Position numbers and translations under genes: made by a program. From Bradyrhizobiaceae bacterium (GTDB lineage: Bacteria; Pseudomonadota; Alphaproteobacteria; Rhizobiales; Hyphomicrobiaceae): a stretch of 20,869 bases of DNA. Location of the stretch: positions 1 to 20,869 of the forward strand of contig CANJPN010000031.1 of assembly GCA_947475855.1 (NCBI GenBank), given 5' to 3'. Position 1 is the first letter of the stretch. Every line of letters begins with the position of its first letter. Under the pieces are notes generated by a model that did no database searches, was not told where the DNA came from, and worked only from the letters and a program-made list of their open reading frames with translations. Positions 1-6,962 of the stretch are shown one piece after another.

Positions 1-1
1 G

Positions 2-1204
2 CTCGGCTATCAGATCGCGGGCTTCGGCTGCACCACGTGCAACGGCAATTCCGGTTCGCTCGCACCCGAGATCGAAACCGCGCTGGCCGACAAGAAGTTC
101 ACCGGCGTCGCAGTGCTGTCGGGCAACCGAAACTTCGAGGGGCGTGTGCATGCGAGTGTGCGCGCGGCGTATCTGGCGTCGCCCGCTCTGGTGATCGCTC
201 ATGCGATCACCGGCTCCGTCCGCATCGACATGACGAAAGAGCCATTGGCAAACGACGCGCAGGGCAAGCCGGTGATGCTCGCGGATATCTGGCCGTCCGA
301 CGCGGAGATCGCGCAGCTCACGCGCGTGGTAACGGCGGAAGGCTACAGCAAGGTCTATGGCCCCGGCCTTCACGGGCACGAGGGATGGCGCGCAATCGAC
401 GCTCCTCGCGGCGATCTATATCCCTGGAAGCCAGGCAGCACGTTTCTCGGGCGCTCGCCGATCCGGCCACCGCGGGAACGGGCGAGCATTCCCGATGTGA
501 TCGAGGGGCTGAAGCCGTTGGCCATGTTCGGCGATGCCATCACCACGGATCATCTTTCACCTAATGGCGAGATCCGTCCGGGTACGCCGGCCGCGCGCTG
601 GCTCGCCGACCGGCAGGTCAAGCCATCCGACTTCGGCAACTACGCAGCCCGGCGCGGGCATCACGCTGTGGCTGTGCGCGGCACGTTCGCGAATGCGCAC
701 ATCGTCAACGAGATGATCGGCGAGGCGGGACCGCGCACGCGTCTGTCGCCGACGGGAAATCCCGTTCCGCTCGTCGATGCCGCGATGCTTTGTACGGCGC
801 AGGGAGTCGGCACGATTTTGATCGCGGGCAAGCGCTATGGCGCGGGTTCGTCGCGCGACTGGGCTGCCAAGGGCGTGGCGTACCTCGGCGTGCGCGCCGT
901 CGTGGCGGAGAGCTTCGAGCGCATTCACCGCGCGAACCTCGTCGCGGTCGGCGTGCTGCCGCTGACGTTCCCGGAGGGGGTGACACGCAAGACCCTGGCG
1001 CTGACGGGCTCCGAGACGATGCGGCTGCGTGGTCTCGACAAGGGGCTCGGTGTGGCGGGTAAGCTCGAACTCGACATCGAGCGGCCCAAGGGCAAGACCG
1101 ATACGGTGACCGTCGATGTTCGCATCGACACGCCGCGTGAAGCAGAAGTGCTGGCGGCCGGCGGATTGCTGTCTGTGCTGTTCGGGGAACTGAGCAAGGC
1201 GTGA
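2..1204 (+). CDS. Aconitase-family hydratase (AcnA/AcnD-like), C-terminal 400 aa, 5'-truncated by window edge
   Basis: The reading frame is open from base 2, so the gene begins upstream; about 400 of the usual ~870-900 residues are present. Residues 7-18 carry GFGCTTCNGNSG, whose two Cys are 4Fe-4S ligands in aconitases. Further family motifs are VLSGNRNFEGRVH, GDAITTDHLSP, YGAGSSRDWAAKG and ESFERIHRANL, which cover the swivel domain and active-site Ser/Arg. The enzyme would interconvert citrate or 2-methylcitrate and their isomers in the cytoplasm. Asn directly after the CTTC cysteines, TTDHLSP, and the AGGLL C-terminus recall AcnD (Fe/S-dependent 2-methylcitrate dehydratase) as remembered. 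FPEGVTRKTLALTG is closer to AcnA. Family membership is certain; the substrate is not. It converges on the M20 gene across a 235-bp hairpin-rich gap. Confidence 0.95.
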   Translation, partial: LGYQIAGFGCTTCNGNSGSLAPEIETALADKKFTGVAVLSGNRNFEGRVHASVRAAYLASPALVIAHAITGSVRIDMTKEPLANDAQGKPVMLADIWPSDAEIAQLTRVVTAEGYSKVYGPGLHGHEGWRAIDAPRGDLYPWKPGSTFLGRSPIRPPRERASIPDVIEGLKPLAMFGDAITTDHLSPNGEIRPGTPAARWLADRQVKPSDFGNYAARRGHHAVAVRGTFANAHIVNEMIGEAGPRTRLSPTGNPVPLVDAAMLCTAQGVGTILIAGKRYGAGSSRDWAAKGVAYLGVRAVVAESFERIHRANLVAVGVLPLTFPEGVTRKTLALTGSETMRLRGLDKGLGVAGKLELDIERPKGKTDTVTVDVRIDTPREAEVLAAGGLLSVLFGELSKA

Positions 1205-1223
1205 ATGCACCAACTTGCGACGT

Positions 1224-1257
1224 GTCGTGGATGGCCCGACCAAGTCGGGCCATGACG
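1224..1257. repeat. Intergenic palindromic repeat, family GTCGTGG..CCATGACG, copy 1
   Basis: A 10-bp perfect stem (1231-1240 with 1244-1253) has a 3-nt loop and is bordered by GTCGTGG on the left and GACG on the right. The same frame recurs at 1386-1418. It resembles the abundant intergenic palindromes of Hyphomicrobiales genomes (recollection, not searched). It lies just past the aconitase stop and may also end or stabilise its transcript. Confidence 0.7.
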
Positions 1258-1287
1258 TCGGTTGTGGTGTGAGGGCAGGTGCAGAAG

Positions 1288-1303
1288 AAGCCGAAGGCTT
1301 TTT
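1288..1303 (+). terminator. Weak rho-independent terminator candidate after the aconitase gene
   Basis: The short stem AAGCC/GGCTT around a GAA loop is followed by a run of T (1299-1303). It sits 84 bp past the aconitase stop in the gap between convergent genes. The stem is only 5 bp, so the call is tentative. Confidence 0.3.
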
Positions 1304-1385
1304 CGTCGGGTTTCCCTCACCACATTGAACTTCGTCAAGGCCGCGGCGGCGGCCTTCCACGGCTCCTAGCCCGACAGACATAAGT

Positions 1386-1418
1386 GTCGTGGGTGGTCCG
1401 CCTCCGCGGACCATGACG
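1386..1418. repeat. Intergenic palindromic repeat, family GTCGTGG..CCATGACG, copy 2
   Basis: An 8-bp stem (1394-1401 with 1406-1413, loop CTCC) carries the same GTCGTGG start and CCATGACG end as the copy at 1224-1257, in the same orientation. The stem sequence differs from copy 1 but both arms differ together, so pairing is preserved. A further stem lies between them (1337-1344 with 1349-1356). Confidence 0.65.
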
Positions 1419-1439
1419 GAGCGATTGGATTGAAGGCTT

Positions 1440-2888
1440 TCAGACGAACCGCGGGCGCGCCTTGACGTAGTGAGCGCGCATCGCGGGGCGGTATTGCTCC
1501 ATGAGCTCGCGGTTGAGCGCGACAGGCGGCTTCTGATCGGGCGGCAGCAGCGGTCGATACTTCACGTCGCCGATCTCGGTGCGGAAAGTTTCTTTCGCGC
1601 GGGTGAGATCCGCGGGCACAGCCAAAAGATCGAGCAGCGAACCGGCGAGCGCCTTAGCGCCGGCCAACGTACCTTTGTGCGCAATCGACGTAGCGAGCGC
1701 CGCGCCCGCGCTCCAGTGATGGAAAGGAATGCCCGGTACGTTGGCTGGGAACCCCACGCGGCCCATGGGCACGACCCAGGATACGTCGCCGCAATCGTTC
1801 GACGGCGAGCGCTGGCGCGTCGGGCCGCTCAGCGGCGTCAGTTTCTTCGCGAGGCCGCCAACCGGCACGGCGGCGGCTTTCTGCAGATCGCGTGCGAACG
1901 TCTCCTCATCCGTGCTCCACGCGGGCAAACCGGCGAGTTCGATGTTGCGCTGGATGACTTCAGCGAGCCCCTGGTTCGTACGCACGGGCCAGACCGCGCT
2001 CATCACCTCGATCTCGACCGTGGTGTTGGTCATCATGGCGGCGCCTTCCGCGATGCGGCGGCCCTGCTCGAACAGTTTGCGTGCGCCTTCGGCTGTCGGG
2101 CCGCGGAACGTCCACCAGACGGTCGCGCGCGCGGGGATCGTGTTGGGCTGATCGCCGCCGTGGGTGATGACGCGGTGGGCGCGCAAATCGGTTTCCATGT
2201 GCTCGCGGAACTGCGCCATGCCGACATCCATCAGCACCACGGCGTCGAGCGCATCGCGCGCCTTCCATGGCGTCACGGAGGCGTGCGAGGTTTCGCCATG
2301 AAAGGTGAAGTAGGCCGATACGGCGGCAAAGTGCGTGAGGCCGTAGCACGTGTCGAATTCACCAGATATGTGCACGTGTAGTGCCGCATCGACATCGGCG
2401 AAGTGGCCGTCGCGCACATAGTAAGGCCGGCTGATGAGCTGTTCCTCGCCCGGCGCGCCGAACACCTTCAGTGTGCCCGCGATGCCGTTGGCGGCCATCA
2501 CGCGTTTTACTGCAATCGCGCCCGAGATCATCACGGCGGCATTGCAGTTGTGGCCTTCGCAGTGGCCGGGGGCGTTGTCGACGATGCAGCGCTTCTCCGC
2601 GACGCCTGAGGCCTGCGAATTGTTCGGGTTCGCGTCGTACTCGGTGTGTACGGCGACGACCGGGGTGCCCGCGCCGTAGGTCGCGCAGAAGCCGGTGGGG
2701 AAACCCGACAGACCACGCTCGACGGTGAAGCCCTCTTCTTCGAGCAGGCTCGCCATCAGGGCAGCACTCTCGTGCTCCTGCATGCCGAGTTCGCCGAAGT
2801 AAAACAGCGAATCCGACAATGTGCCCACGGCGTTCGCGTTGCGCTCGAGAAAGTCGAACGCTGCTGCTTTGGATGCCGGACCCGACAT
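1440..2888 (-). CDS. M20-family amidohydrolase (AbgB-like)
   Basis: This 482-aa zinc amidohydrolase/peptidase matches the length of p-aminobenzoyl-glutamate hydrolase subunit B (about 480 aa). Visible metal-site and active-site segments are HTEYDANPN (81-89), GHCEGHN (108-114), GAPGEEQ (144-150), LHVH (170-173) and HGETSHAS (197-204), in the order expected for M20D enzymes. The usual HxCGHD-type motif is altered to GHCEGHN. It should cleave an amide bond of an N-acyl or aminobenzoyl-type amino acid in the cytoplasm; the actual substrate is unknown. The start is supported by AAGGAAG upstream of ATG 2888. The TTT binding-protein gene ends 19 bp upstream, so the two are very likely cotranscribed and the binding protein may capture this enzyme's substrate. 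Confidence 0.9.
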   Translation of the reverse strand: MSGPASKAAAFDFLERNANAVGTLSDSLFYFGELGMQEHESAALMASLLEEEGFTVERGLSGFPTGFCATYGAGTPVVAVHTEYDANPNNSQASGVAEKRCIVDNAPGHCEGHNCNAAVMISGAIAVKRVMAANGIAGTLKVFGAPGEEQLISRPYYVRDGHFADVDAALHVHISGEFDTCYGLTHFAAVSAYFTFHGETSHASVTPWKARDALDAVVLMDVGMAQFREHMETDLRAHRVITHGGDQPNTIPARATVWWTFRGPTAEGARKLFEQGRRIAEGAAMMTNTTVEIEVMSAVWPVRTNQGLAEVIQRNIELAGLPAWSTDEETFARDLQKAAAVPVGGLAKKLTPLSGPTRQRSPSNDCGDVSWVVPMGRVGFPANVPGIPFHHWSAGAALATSIAHKGTLAGAKALAGSLLDLLAVPADLTRAKETFRTEIGDVKYRPLLPPDQKPPVALNRELMEQYRPAMRAHYVKARPRFV

Positions 2889-2907
2889 GAAACTTCCTTC
2901 GAACAGC

Positions 2908-3948
2908 TCATTGCTTCAGGATCGCGCGTGCGTCTTGCAGCACCGATTCCGGCGTCTGCATCATCTCGGCGATGATCGGCTCGATCTTCTCCGCCGACAA
3001 TGGCCGCACGTAGAGCTTCGCCTTCGCCGCGTCTGCCAGAAACTCGGGATCTTTCATCGTGGCGTCGAACGCGGCGCGCCACGCTGCGATGCGCGCGGGC
3101 GGCACTCCGGGCGGCATGGAAATGGGACGCGCGACGGTCCACTGCGTCGCCAGCAGGCGCAGCACGTTCTTCTGCTTCTCATCCACGAGATCGAACAGGT
3201 TGGGCACCTCGGGAAGCTCGGGATGCTTCGTCAAGCCGACCTGAATTGGGATCTTGATCTTGCCCGCCTGCCACGCCGCTTCCTGCTCCGATTTCAAGAT
3301 CGACATATACAGCGCGCAATGGCCGTCGATCTCGCCGCGCTCCGCCGCCAGCCGCACTTCCGCGAGACCTCGATAGCCTTCGACCATGCGGAACTTGAGC
3401 CCGAGCATGCGCGCGACGAGGCGGCCTTCGACGGCCGAGCCAGCCGTTCCACCGGTCGCGCCGAACGCGATCTCGCGCTTCCTGAGGTCGGCGAGCGTCG
3501 AGATGTCCTTCGACCAGAATCCGCACATGGTCTGCTCGTCGGCGAAGTTGCCGATCCAGCCGAAGGTGCGCGGGTCGATACGGCTCGATTGCGGATTGAG
3601 CAGCGGTTCGATCAGCACACCGGGATTGTAGAGCCCGAACACCGTGCCATCACGCGGCGCGACGTTGGCGAGGTGCTGCACGGCGATGAGCGAGCCCGCG
3701 CCCGGCATGTGCTGCACGACTACGTTCGGATTGCCCGGCAGATGCCGGCTTACATGTCGCGCGAACGTGCGCATGTAGGCGTCGGACGACGAACCGCCCT
3801 GGAAGCCGACGATGGCGGAGATCGTCTTGCCACGAAAAAACGCGGCGGTGTCGTCAGGCGATTGCGCAAACGCAGGTGTGGCTTGGCTCGCGGTCGCGAG
3901 TGCAGTCGCGAAAACGCTAACGGCTGTTCGCATCACCGTTGGGGTCAT
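2908..3948 (-). CDS. TTT-type periplasmic solute-binding protein (TctC/Bug family)
   Basis: This 346-aa protein starts with a Sec signal peptide, cleaved near AFA-Q at residue 28. It carries the TctC/Bug fold signatures: VGFQGGSSSDAY near 48-59, then PGAGSLIA and the APRDGT segment. Such proteins bind carboxylates in the periplasm for a TctA/TctB permease, though many genomes hold large numbers of orphans. I chose ATG 3948 rather than ATG 3966 because a strong GGAGGAA lies six bases before 3948 and would fall inside the longer ORF. It sits between the FAH gene (216-bp gap full of hairpins) and the M20 gene (19-bp gap). No TctA or TctB is in the window. Confidence 0.93.
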   Translation of the reverse strand: MTPTVMRTAVSVFATALATASQATPAFAQSPDDTAAFFRGKTISAIVGFQGGSSSDAYMRTFARHVSRHLPGNPNVVVQHMPGAGSLIAVQHLANVAPRDGTVFGLYNPGVLIEPLLNPQSSRIDPRTFGWIGNFADEQTMCGFWSKDISTLADLRKREIAFGATGGTAGSAVEGRLVARMLGLKFRMVEGYRGLAEVRLAAERGEIDGHCALYMSILKSEQEAAWQAGKIKIPIQVGLTKHPELPEVPNLFDLVDEKQKNVLRLLATQWTVARPISMPPGVPPARIAAWRAAFDATMKDPEFLADAAKAKLYVRPLSAEKIEPIIAEMMQTPESVLQDARAILKQ

Positions 3949-4032
3949 GGCGCGTTCCTCCGGCATTTTCTTTGATGCTGGCAGGGGCGGTCACGCGTGG
4001 CAAGGCTGGAAAGCTGCCGTGTGCCGGAAACG

Positions 4033-4153
4033 ATGGCCTGCGGCCATGCAAGGGGCCTCGCCCCTTGCAACCCCGACGAGGGACGCGTCCCTCGACCCGC
4101 TATTTCCAGGTGCGAGTGGTCCGCGATGGTGTCAGATTTCGAGGTCTGACACC
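4033..4153. repeat. Cluster of four intercistronic hairpins, last one of the GGTGTCAGA family
   Basis: Four stems follow one another: 4033-4047 (6 bp, TGC loop), 4048-4068 (9 bp, CTC loop), 4077-4094 (perfect 18-bp palindrome) and 4128-4153 (9-bp GGTGTCAGA/TCTGACACC). The cluster fills most of the gap between the FAH stop and the TTT binding-protein start, within one minus-strand operon. The last stem is the same family as the two hairpins at 16822-16907. It may attenuate, stabilise or process the operon mRNA, or be mobile REP-type DNA. Confidence 0.8.
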
Positions 4154-4164
4154 ACCGTGCCGTC

Positions 4165-5046
4165 TCAGGTCTTGCCGATCTCGTGCGCACGGCACTTGAT
4201 GACGAGTTCACCGAGTGCCGGGTCGGCGACGACGCGGATGGTGTCGCCGGGCTTCACGGGGGCGACGCCTTCGGGCGTGCCGGTGTAGTACACGTCGCCG
4301 GGATACAGCGTGTAGAACGACGACGCGAACTCGATCAGCTTGGGGATGTCATAGATCAACTGGCTGGTGTTCGTGTCCTGGCGGACCTCGCCGTTCACGT
4401 CGAGCTTCAGCGGCATGTGGCCGGGGTCCTTGATCTCGTCGGCGGTCACGAACCACGGGCCGAGCACCGAGTAGCCGTCGATCGACTTGCGGAACGAGCG
4501 ATCTTCCGGGCCGCGCGTCGTCATGTCGAGGCCGAGGCAATAGCCGGCGATATAGTCCATCGCCTTGCCGATCGGGATGTCTGTGCCCTGCTTGCCGATG
4601 ATCACGACAAGCTCGGCCTCGTGCTCGTTGCGGCGCTCAGGGAAGCGGATCGGGATGCCTTCGGACACGCCGACGATCGAAGTGTTCGACTTCAGGAAGA
4701 TGCCGGCTTCCTTGATCTTGGGCGAGTGGTTGCCGATGTTCATGCCGTCTTCGCGGCGCTTCGCCATCTCGGCGATGTGGGCGGCATAGTTCGTCGGCGC
4801 GGCGATGTTCTTGGGGGGACGCGCGATCGGCGAAAGCAGCTTCACCGACGAGATCGGCTTGCCCGGCGCCTTCTTGGCCGCGTCCTCCATCCGGCCGCGC
4901 CATGTCGGCAGGGCGGAGATCACCGCGTCGGCATAGGTGGCATAGGGGTGGGCCTTGCGGATCTCGGTCTGGATGTCCGTGATATCGTGCACGTTGGTGC
5001 CGATCACCACGCCGAGGCGGTCGTTGTCGAAGCGGGCGAGTTTCAT
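4165..5046 (-). CDS. Fumarylacetoacetate hydrolase (FAH) family protein
   Basis: This 293-aa protein belongs to the FAH superfamily of metal-dependent C-C hydrolases, isomerases and decarboxylases. The C-terminal FAH domain begins near residue 79 (PPKNIAAPTNYAAH). It holds the acidic metal ligands in EHEAELVVIIG (Glu143, Glu145) and GLDMTTRG (Asp174), then the typical YTGTPEGVAPVKPGD near 254-268. Family members act late in aromatic degradation on acylpyruvates or hydroxydienoates, but sequence alone does not fix the substrate. GGAGGAG five bases before ATG 5046 supports the start. As the first minus-strand gene of the FAH, TTT binding protein, M20 series, it probably leads that operon. Confidence 0.92.
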   Translation of the reverse strand: MKLARFDNDRLGVVIGTNVHDITDIQTEIRKAHPYATYADAVISALPTWRGRMEDAAKKAPGKPISSVKLLSPIARPPKNIAAPTNYAAHIAEMAKRREDGMNIGNHSPKIKEAGIFLKSNTSIVGVSEGIPIRFPERRNEHEAELVVIIGKQGTDIPIGKAMDYIAGYCLGLDMTTRGPEDRSFRKSIDGYSVLGPWFVTADEIKDPGHMPLKLDVNGEVRQDTNTSQLIYDIPKLIEFASSFYTLYPGDVYYTGTPEGVAPVKPGDTIRVVADPALGELVIKCRAHEIGKT

Positions 5047-5310
5047 GGGGTCTCCTCCGGGTGCTGGTGAGTGCGTTGGTGTGTGGCGGTGACTTTAGCG
5101 GAGGTTCAAGCTAGGTGCGAGGGGGGAGGTGAGGTGCCGCCTGCCGCACCCCGGCCCAGCTGCGATCGCCGGTAGTTCGAGGCCAATTGACGGGGGCCTC
5201 GAGAGGTTGCGTAATTGCCCATGCTGCATTGCGCTGAAAGTGGGACGCGCCACAACACCGGGCAGCAAAGCATAAGAACGACACGGATTGTTTCGAAACG
5301 CGAGGATTTG

Positions 5311-6321
5311 ATGCTTGGCCGCAGACGATTGCTTCAGCTCGGCTTAGGAGGCGCGGCCTCCCTGCTGGCATCGCCAGGACATACTCAGCGCTTCGCGCCG
5401 GATCGGCCGTTGAAGCCCGGAGAGTTCATCTGGGAGCCGGAGCGCTCGCCTGCCGGACCCGTTGTCATGATCGTTTCGCTGCCAGAGCAGCTCGCCCACG
5501 TCTACCGCAACGGTGTCGAGATCGGCCGCTCGTCGTGCTCGACGGGTAAACCCGGCCATCGCACGCCGACCGGCGTGTTCACGATCCTGGAAAAGCAGCG
5601 GCAACACGTTTCGTCGATCTACAAGGGCGCGCAGATGCCCAACATGGAGCGCCTCACCTGGGGCGGCATCGCACTGCACGCGGGTAATCTCCCGGGCTTT
5701 CCGGCCTCGCACGGTTGCATCCGGCTGCCGCTGAAGTTCTCCGCGCTGCTGTTCGAGGTCACGCATAACGGCTCGGCCGTCATCATCGCCGACGAGCGGA
5801 CACAACCGGGCAGCGTCGTGCATCCCGGCGTGCTGATGCCCAAAGTCGCCGAGATCGAAGCCCGCGCCGTTAGCGAGGCCGTGGCCCAGAAGAAGGCACG
5901 CGGGCCGTGGGATGCGGAGGTGAAGTATCCGTCGGCTTCGGTAGTCATTTCGCGCGCCGACGGCATGGCGCACATCTCGCGGGACGGCAAGTTGCAGGCT
6001 TCGTATCCGGTCTCGTTCGCGGAGCCGGCAAAGCCGCTCGGCACGCACGTCTACTCCCTGATCGGTCCTGCTGCAGACGGCTCCGGCCTCGCGTTCCTGT
6101 CGTTCGGACTGGGCAAGAAGCCGAGCGAAGCCCACATCGTACAATGGCAGGGCGACAAGGCGATGCGGCGCGTGCGGTTCTACGATTCGCAGCGCGCGCA
6201 GCAGATCGCGCAGACCTTTCATCCCGGGACGACGATCGTGCTGACGGATGCCACGGCGCCCAGCACGACCCGCAATACCCCGAGCGGGTTTTCGGTCATC
6301 GCGAGTGAAGCGGCGAGGTGA
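5311..6321 (+). CDS. L,D-transpeptidase (YkuD) family protein with Tat-type signal and degenerate second repeat
   Basis: The 336-aa protein starts at ATG 5311 (GAGGA upstream), not the longer ORF start at 5215, because MLGRRRLLQLG opens a twin-arginine-like signal peptide. The YkuD domain (about residues 50-170) has the catalytic signature HAGNLPGFPASHGCIRLP, with His123, His134 and nucleophile Cys136. Such enzymes form 3-3 cross-links in peptidoglycan or attach proteins to it in the periplasm. Residues about 210-325 look like a second, degenerate copy of the domain start: IVSLPEQLAHVYRNG in the first half corresponds to VISRADGMAHISRDG in the second. That copy has no His/Cys active site. The second half is unassigned otherwise. 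The gene stands alone. Confidence 0.92.
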   Translation: MLGRRRLLQLGLGGAASLLASPGHTQRFAPDRPLKPGEFIWEPERSPAGPVVMIVSLPEQLAHVYRNGVEIGRSSCSTGKPGHRTPTGVFTILEKQRQHVSSIYKGAQMPNMERLTWGGIALHAGNLPGFPASHGCIRLPLKFSALLFEVTHNGSAVIIADERTQPGSVVHPGVLMPKVAEIEARAVSEAVAQKKARGPWDAEVKYPSASVVISRADGMAHISRDGKLQASYPVSFAEPAKPLGTHVYSLIGPAADGSGLAFLSFGLGKKPSEAHIVQWQGDKAMRRVRFYDSQRAQQIAQTFHPGTTIVLTDATAPSTTRNTPSGFSVIASEAAR

Positions 6322-6337
6322 GGCGGCGGGGAAATGA

Positions 6338-6349
6338 GGGACAGCCACC
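6338..6349. repeat. Extra copy of the GGGACAGCCACC motif
   Basis: This 12-bp motif is the same as the core of the inverted repeats at 6503-6518 and 6910-6925. With the 6503 copy it forms an inverted pair that extends through TTTTCGG on its right and CCGAAAA on the other arm. It lies 16 bp past the transpeptidase stop. Confidence 0.6.
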
Positions 6350-6514
6350 TTTTCGGGCGGCGGACGCAGGCCCCGCATCCGTAGCCACACCTTGCTGCCG
6401 CCGCGCCCTCCCATTAGCTTGAACCCGGGGCACGCACACGGAGGATCAATGGCGCTTTCAGCAGGATTGATGTCGCTCATCGGGAAGCGCGACGAAGGCC
6501 GAAAATGGTGGCTG

Positions 6515-6552
6515 TCCCCAATTACCGAATTACCGGTCCCCAATTACCGAAT
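6515..6552. repeat. 16-bp direct repeat TCCCCAATTACCGAAT, two copies
   Basis: The two identical copies (6515-6530 and 6537-6552) are offset by 22 bp. The first overlaps the inner end of the left terminal inverted repeat of the 6503-6925 element. Confidence 0.75.
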
Positions 6553-6615
6553 GCTGTCGGCACGAACAGCGCAAGGAATACGCTTGGAGTGCTGCGTGGC
6601 AGTGCGGAGGTCGCC

Positions 6616-6873
6616 ATGAAGATTGCCAAATCGAGGCAGTGGGGGCGGGAAGAGGTCCAAGCCGCAAAAAGGGATATACTAAAAAAACAACCCGGTTTGT
6701 GGGAGCGCCTCAAAGAAATTGAGGTCGCTACGGGCGATTTCTCCAATCTCCGAGAGTGGCACTTGCTCTGCGGAGTGGTTGCCGCCTCGCACCCAGAATG
6801 CGAGGGGAATGAGATAACAGATATGGTGCTTGAGTTGAGAAAGGTCTGGTCAACGGAGATCGGGCCCAATTAA
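6616..6873 (+). CDS. Hypothetical 85-aa protein inside an inverted-repeat cassette
   Basis: The start ATG 6616 is preceded by GCGGAGG at a suitable distance; the longer ORF from 6505 would begin inside the inverted repeat and is less likely. The protein is soluble-looking and charged (KSRQWGREEVQAAKRDILKK at the N-terminus), with Trp residues and one CGVVAASHPEC segment. No signal peptide or membrane span is seen. I do not recognise it. Codon use (many AAA, GAG, TCC and TTG codons, weak third-position GC) differs from neighbours, which suggests recent transfer. The stop codon lies in the tandem repeat at 6866-6895. It could be an ordinary orphan or a chance ORF. Confidence 0.5.
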   Translation: MKIAKSRQWGREEVQAAKRDILKKQPGLWERLKEIEVATGDFSNLREWHLLCGVVAASHPECEGNEITDMVLELRKVWSTEIGPN

Positions 6874-6915
6874 ATCCAATTAAATCCAATTAAATCGGGA
6901 CAATAAATCGGGACA
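6866..6915. repeat. Short tandem repeats: CCAATTAAAT x3, then AAATCGGGACA x2
   Basis: Three perfect 10-bp units occupy 6866-6895. AAATCGGGACA then occurs at 6892-6902 and 6905-6915, the second running into the right terminal inverted repeat. The AT-rich block stands out in this GC-rich DNA and overlaps the stop codon of the 85-aa ORF. Confidence 0.8.
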
Positions 6916-6962
6916 GCCACCATTTATGACCCTCGTTCGCACGGCTCAGCCCCCTCCCCACA

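Larger units (their letters stand above)
6503..6925. mobile_element. Possible small non-autonomous element with perfect 16-bp terminal inverted repeats
   Basis: AAATGGTGGCTGTCCC at 6503-6518 is the exact reverse complement of 6910-6925. The 423-bp interval has visibly lower GC than its surroundings and contains one plausible 85-aa gene. At the left end a 16-bp direct repeat (6515-6530 and 6537-6552) follows the terminal repeat. At the right end, three 10-bp units and two 11-bp units sit just inside the terminal repeat. No transposase motif is present, and no convincing target-site duplication was found. A REP/RAYT-related or MITE origin is inference. Confidence 0.5.

Noticed and set aside
2821..3975. 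384-aa plus-strand ORF
   Set aside because: It is the antisense of the TTT binding-protein gene, with Arg/His-rich low-quality composition.
5344..6543. 399-aa minus-strand ORF
   Set aside because: It runs antisense to the L,D-transpeptidase gene, which has a complete active-site motif; composition is typical of a GC-rich shadow.
6866..6915. Start of a CRISPR or iteron array
   Set aside because: The units are only 10-11 bp, contiguous, without spacers and limited to three and two copies. No cas or rep gene is nearby.
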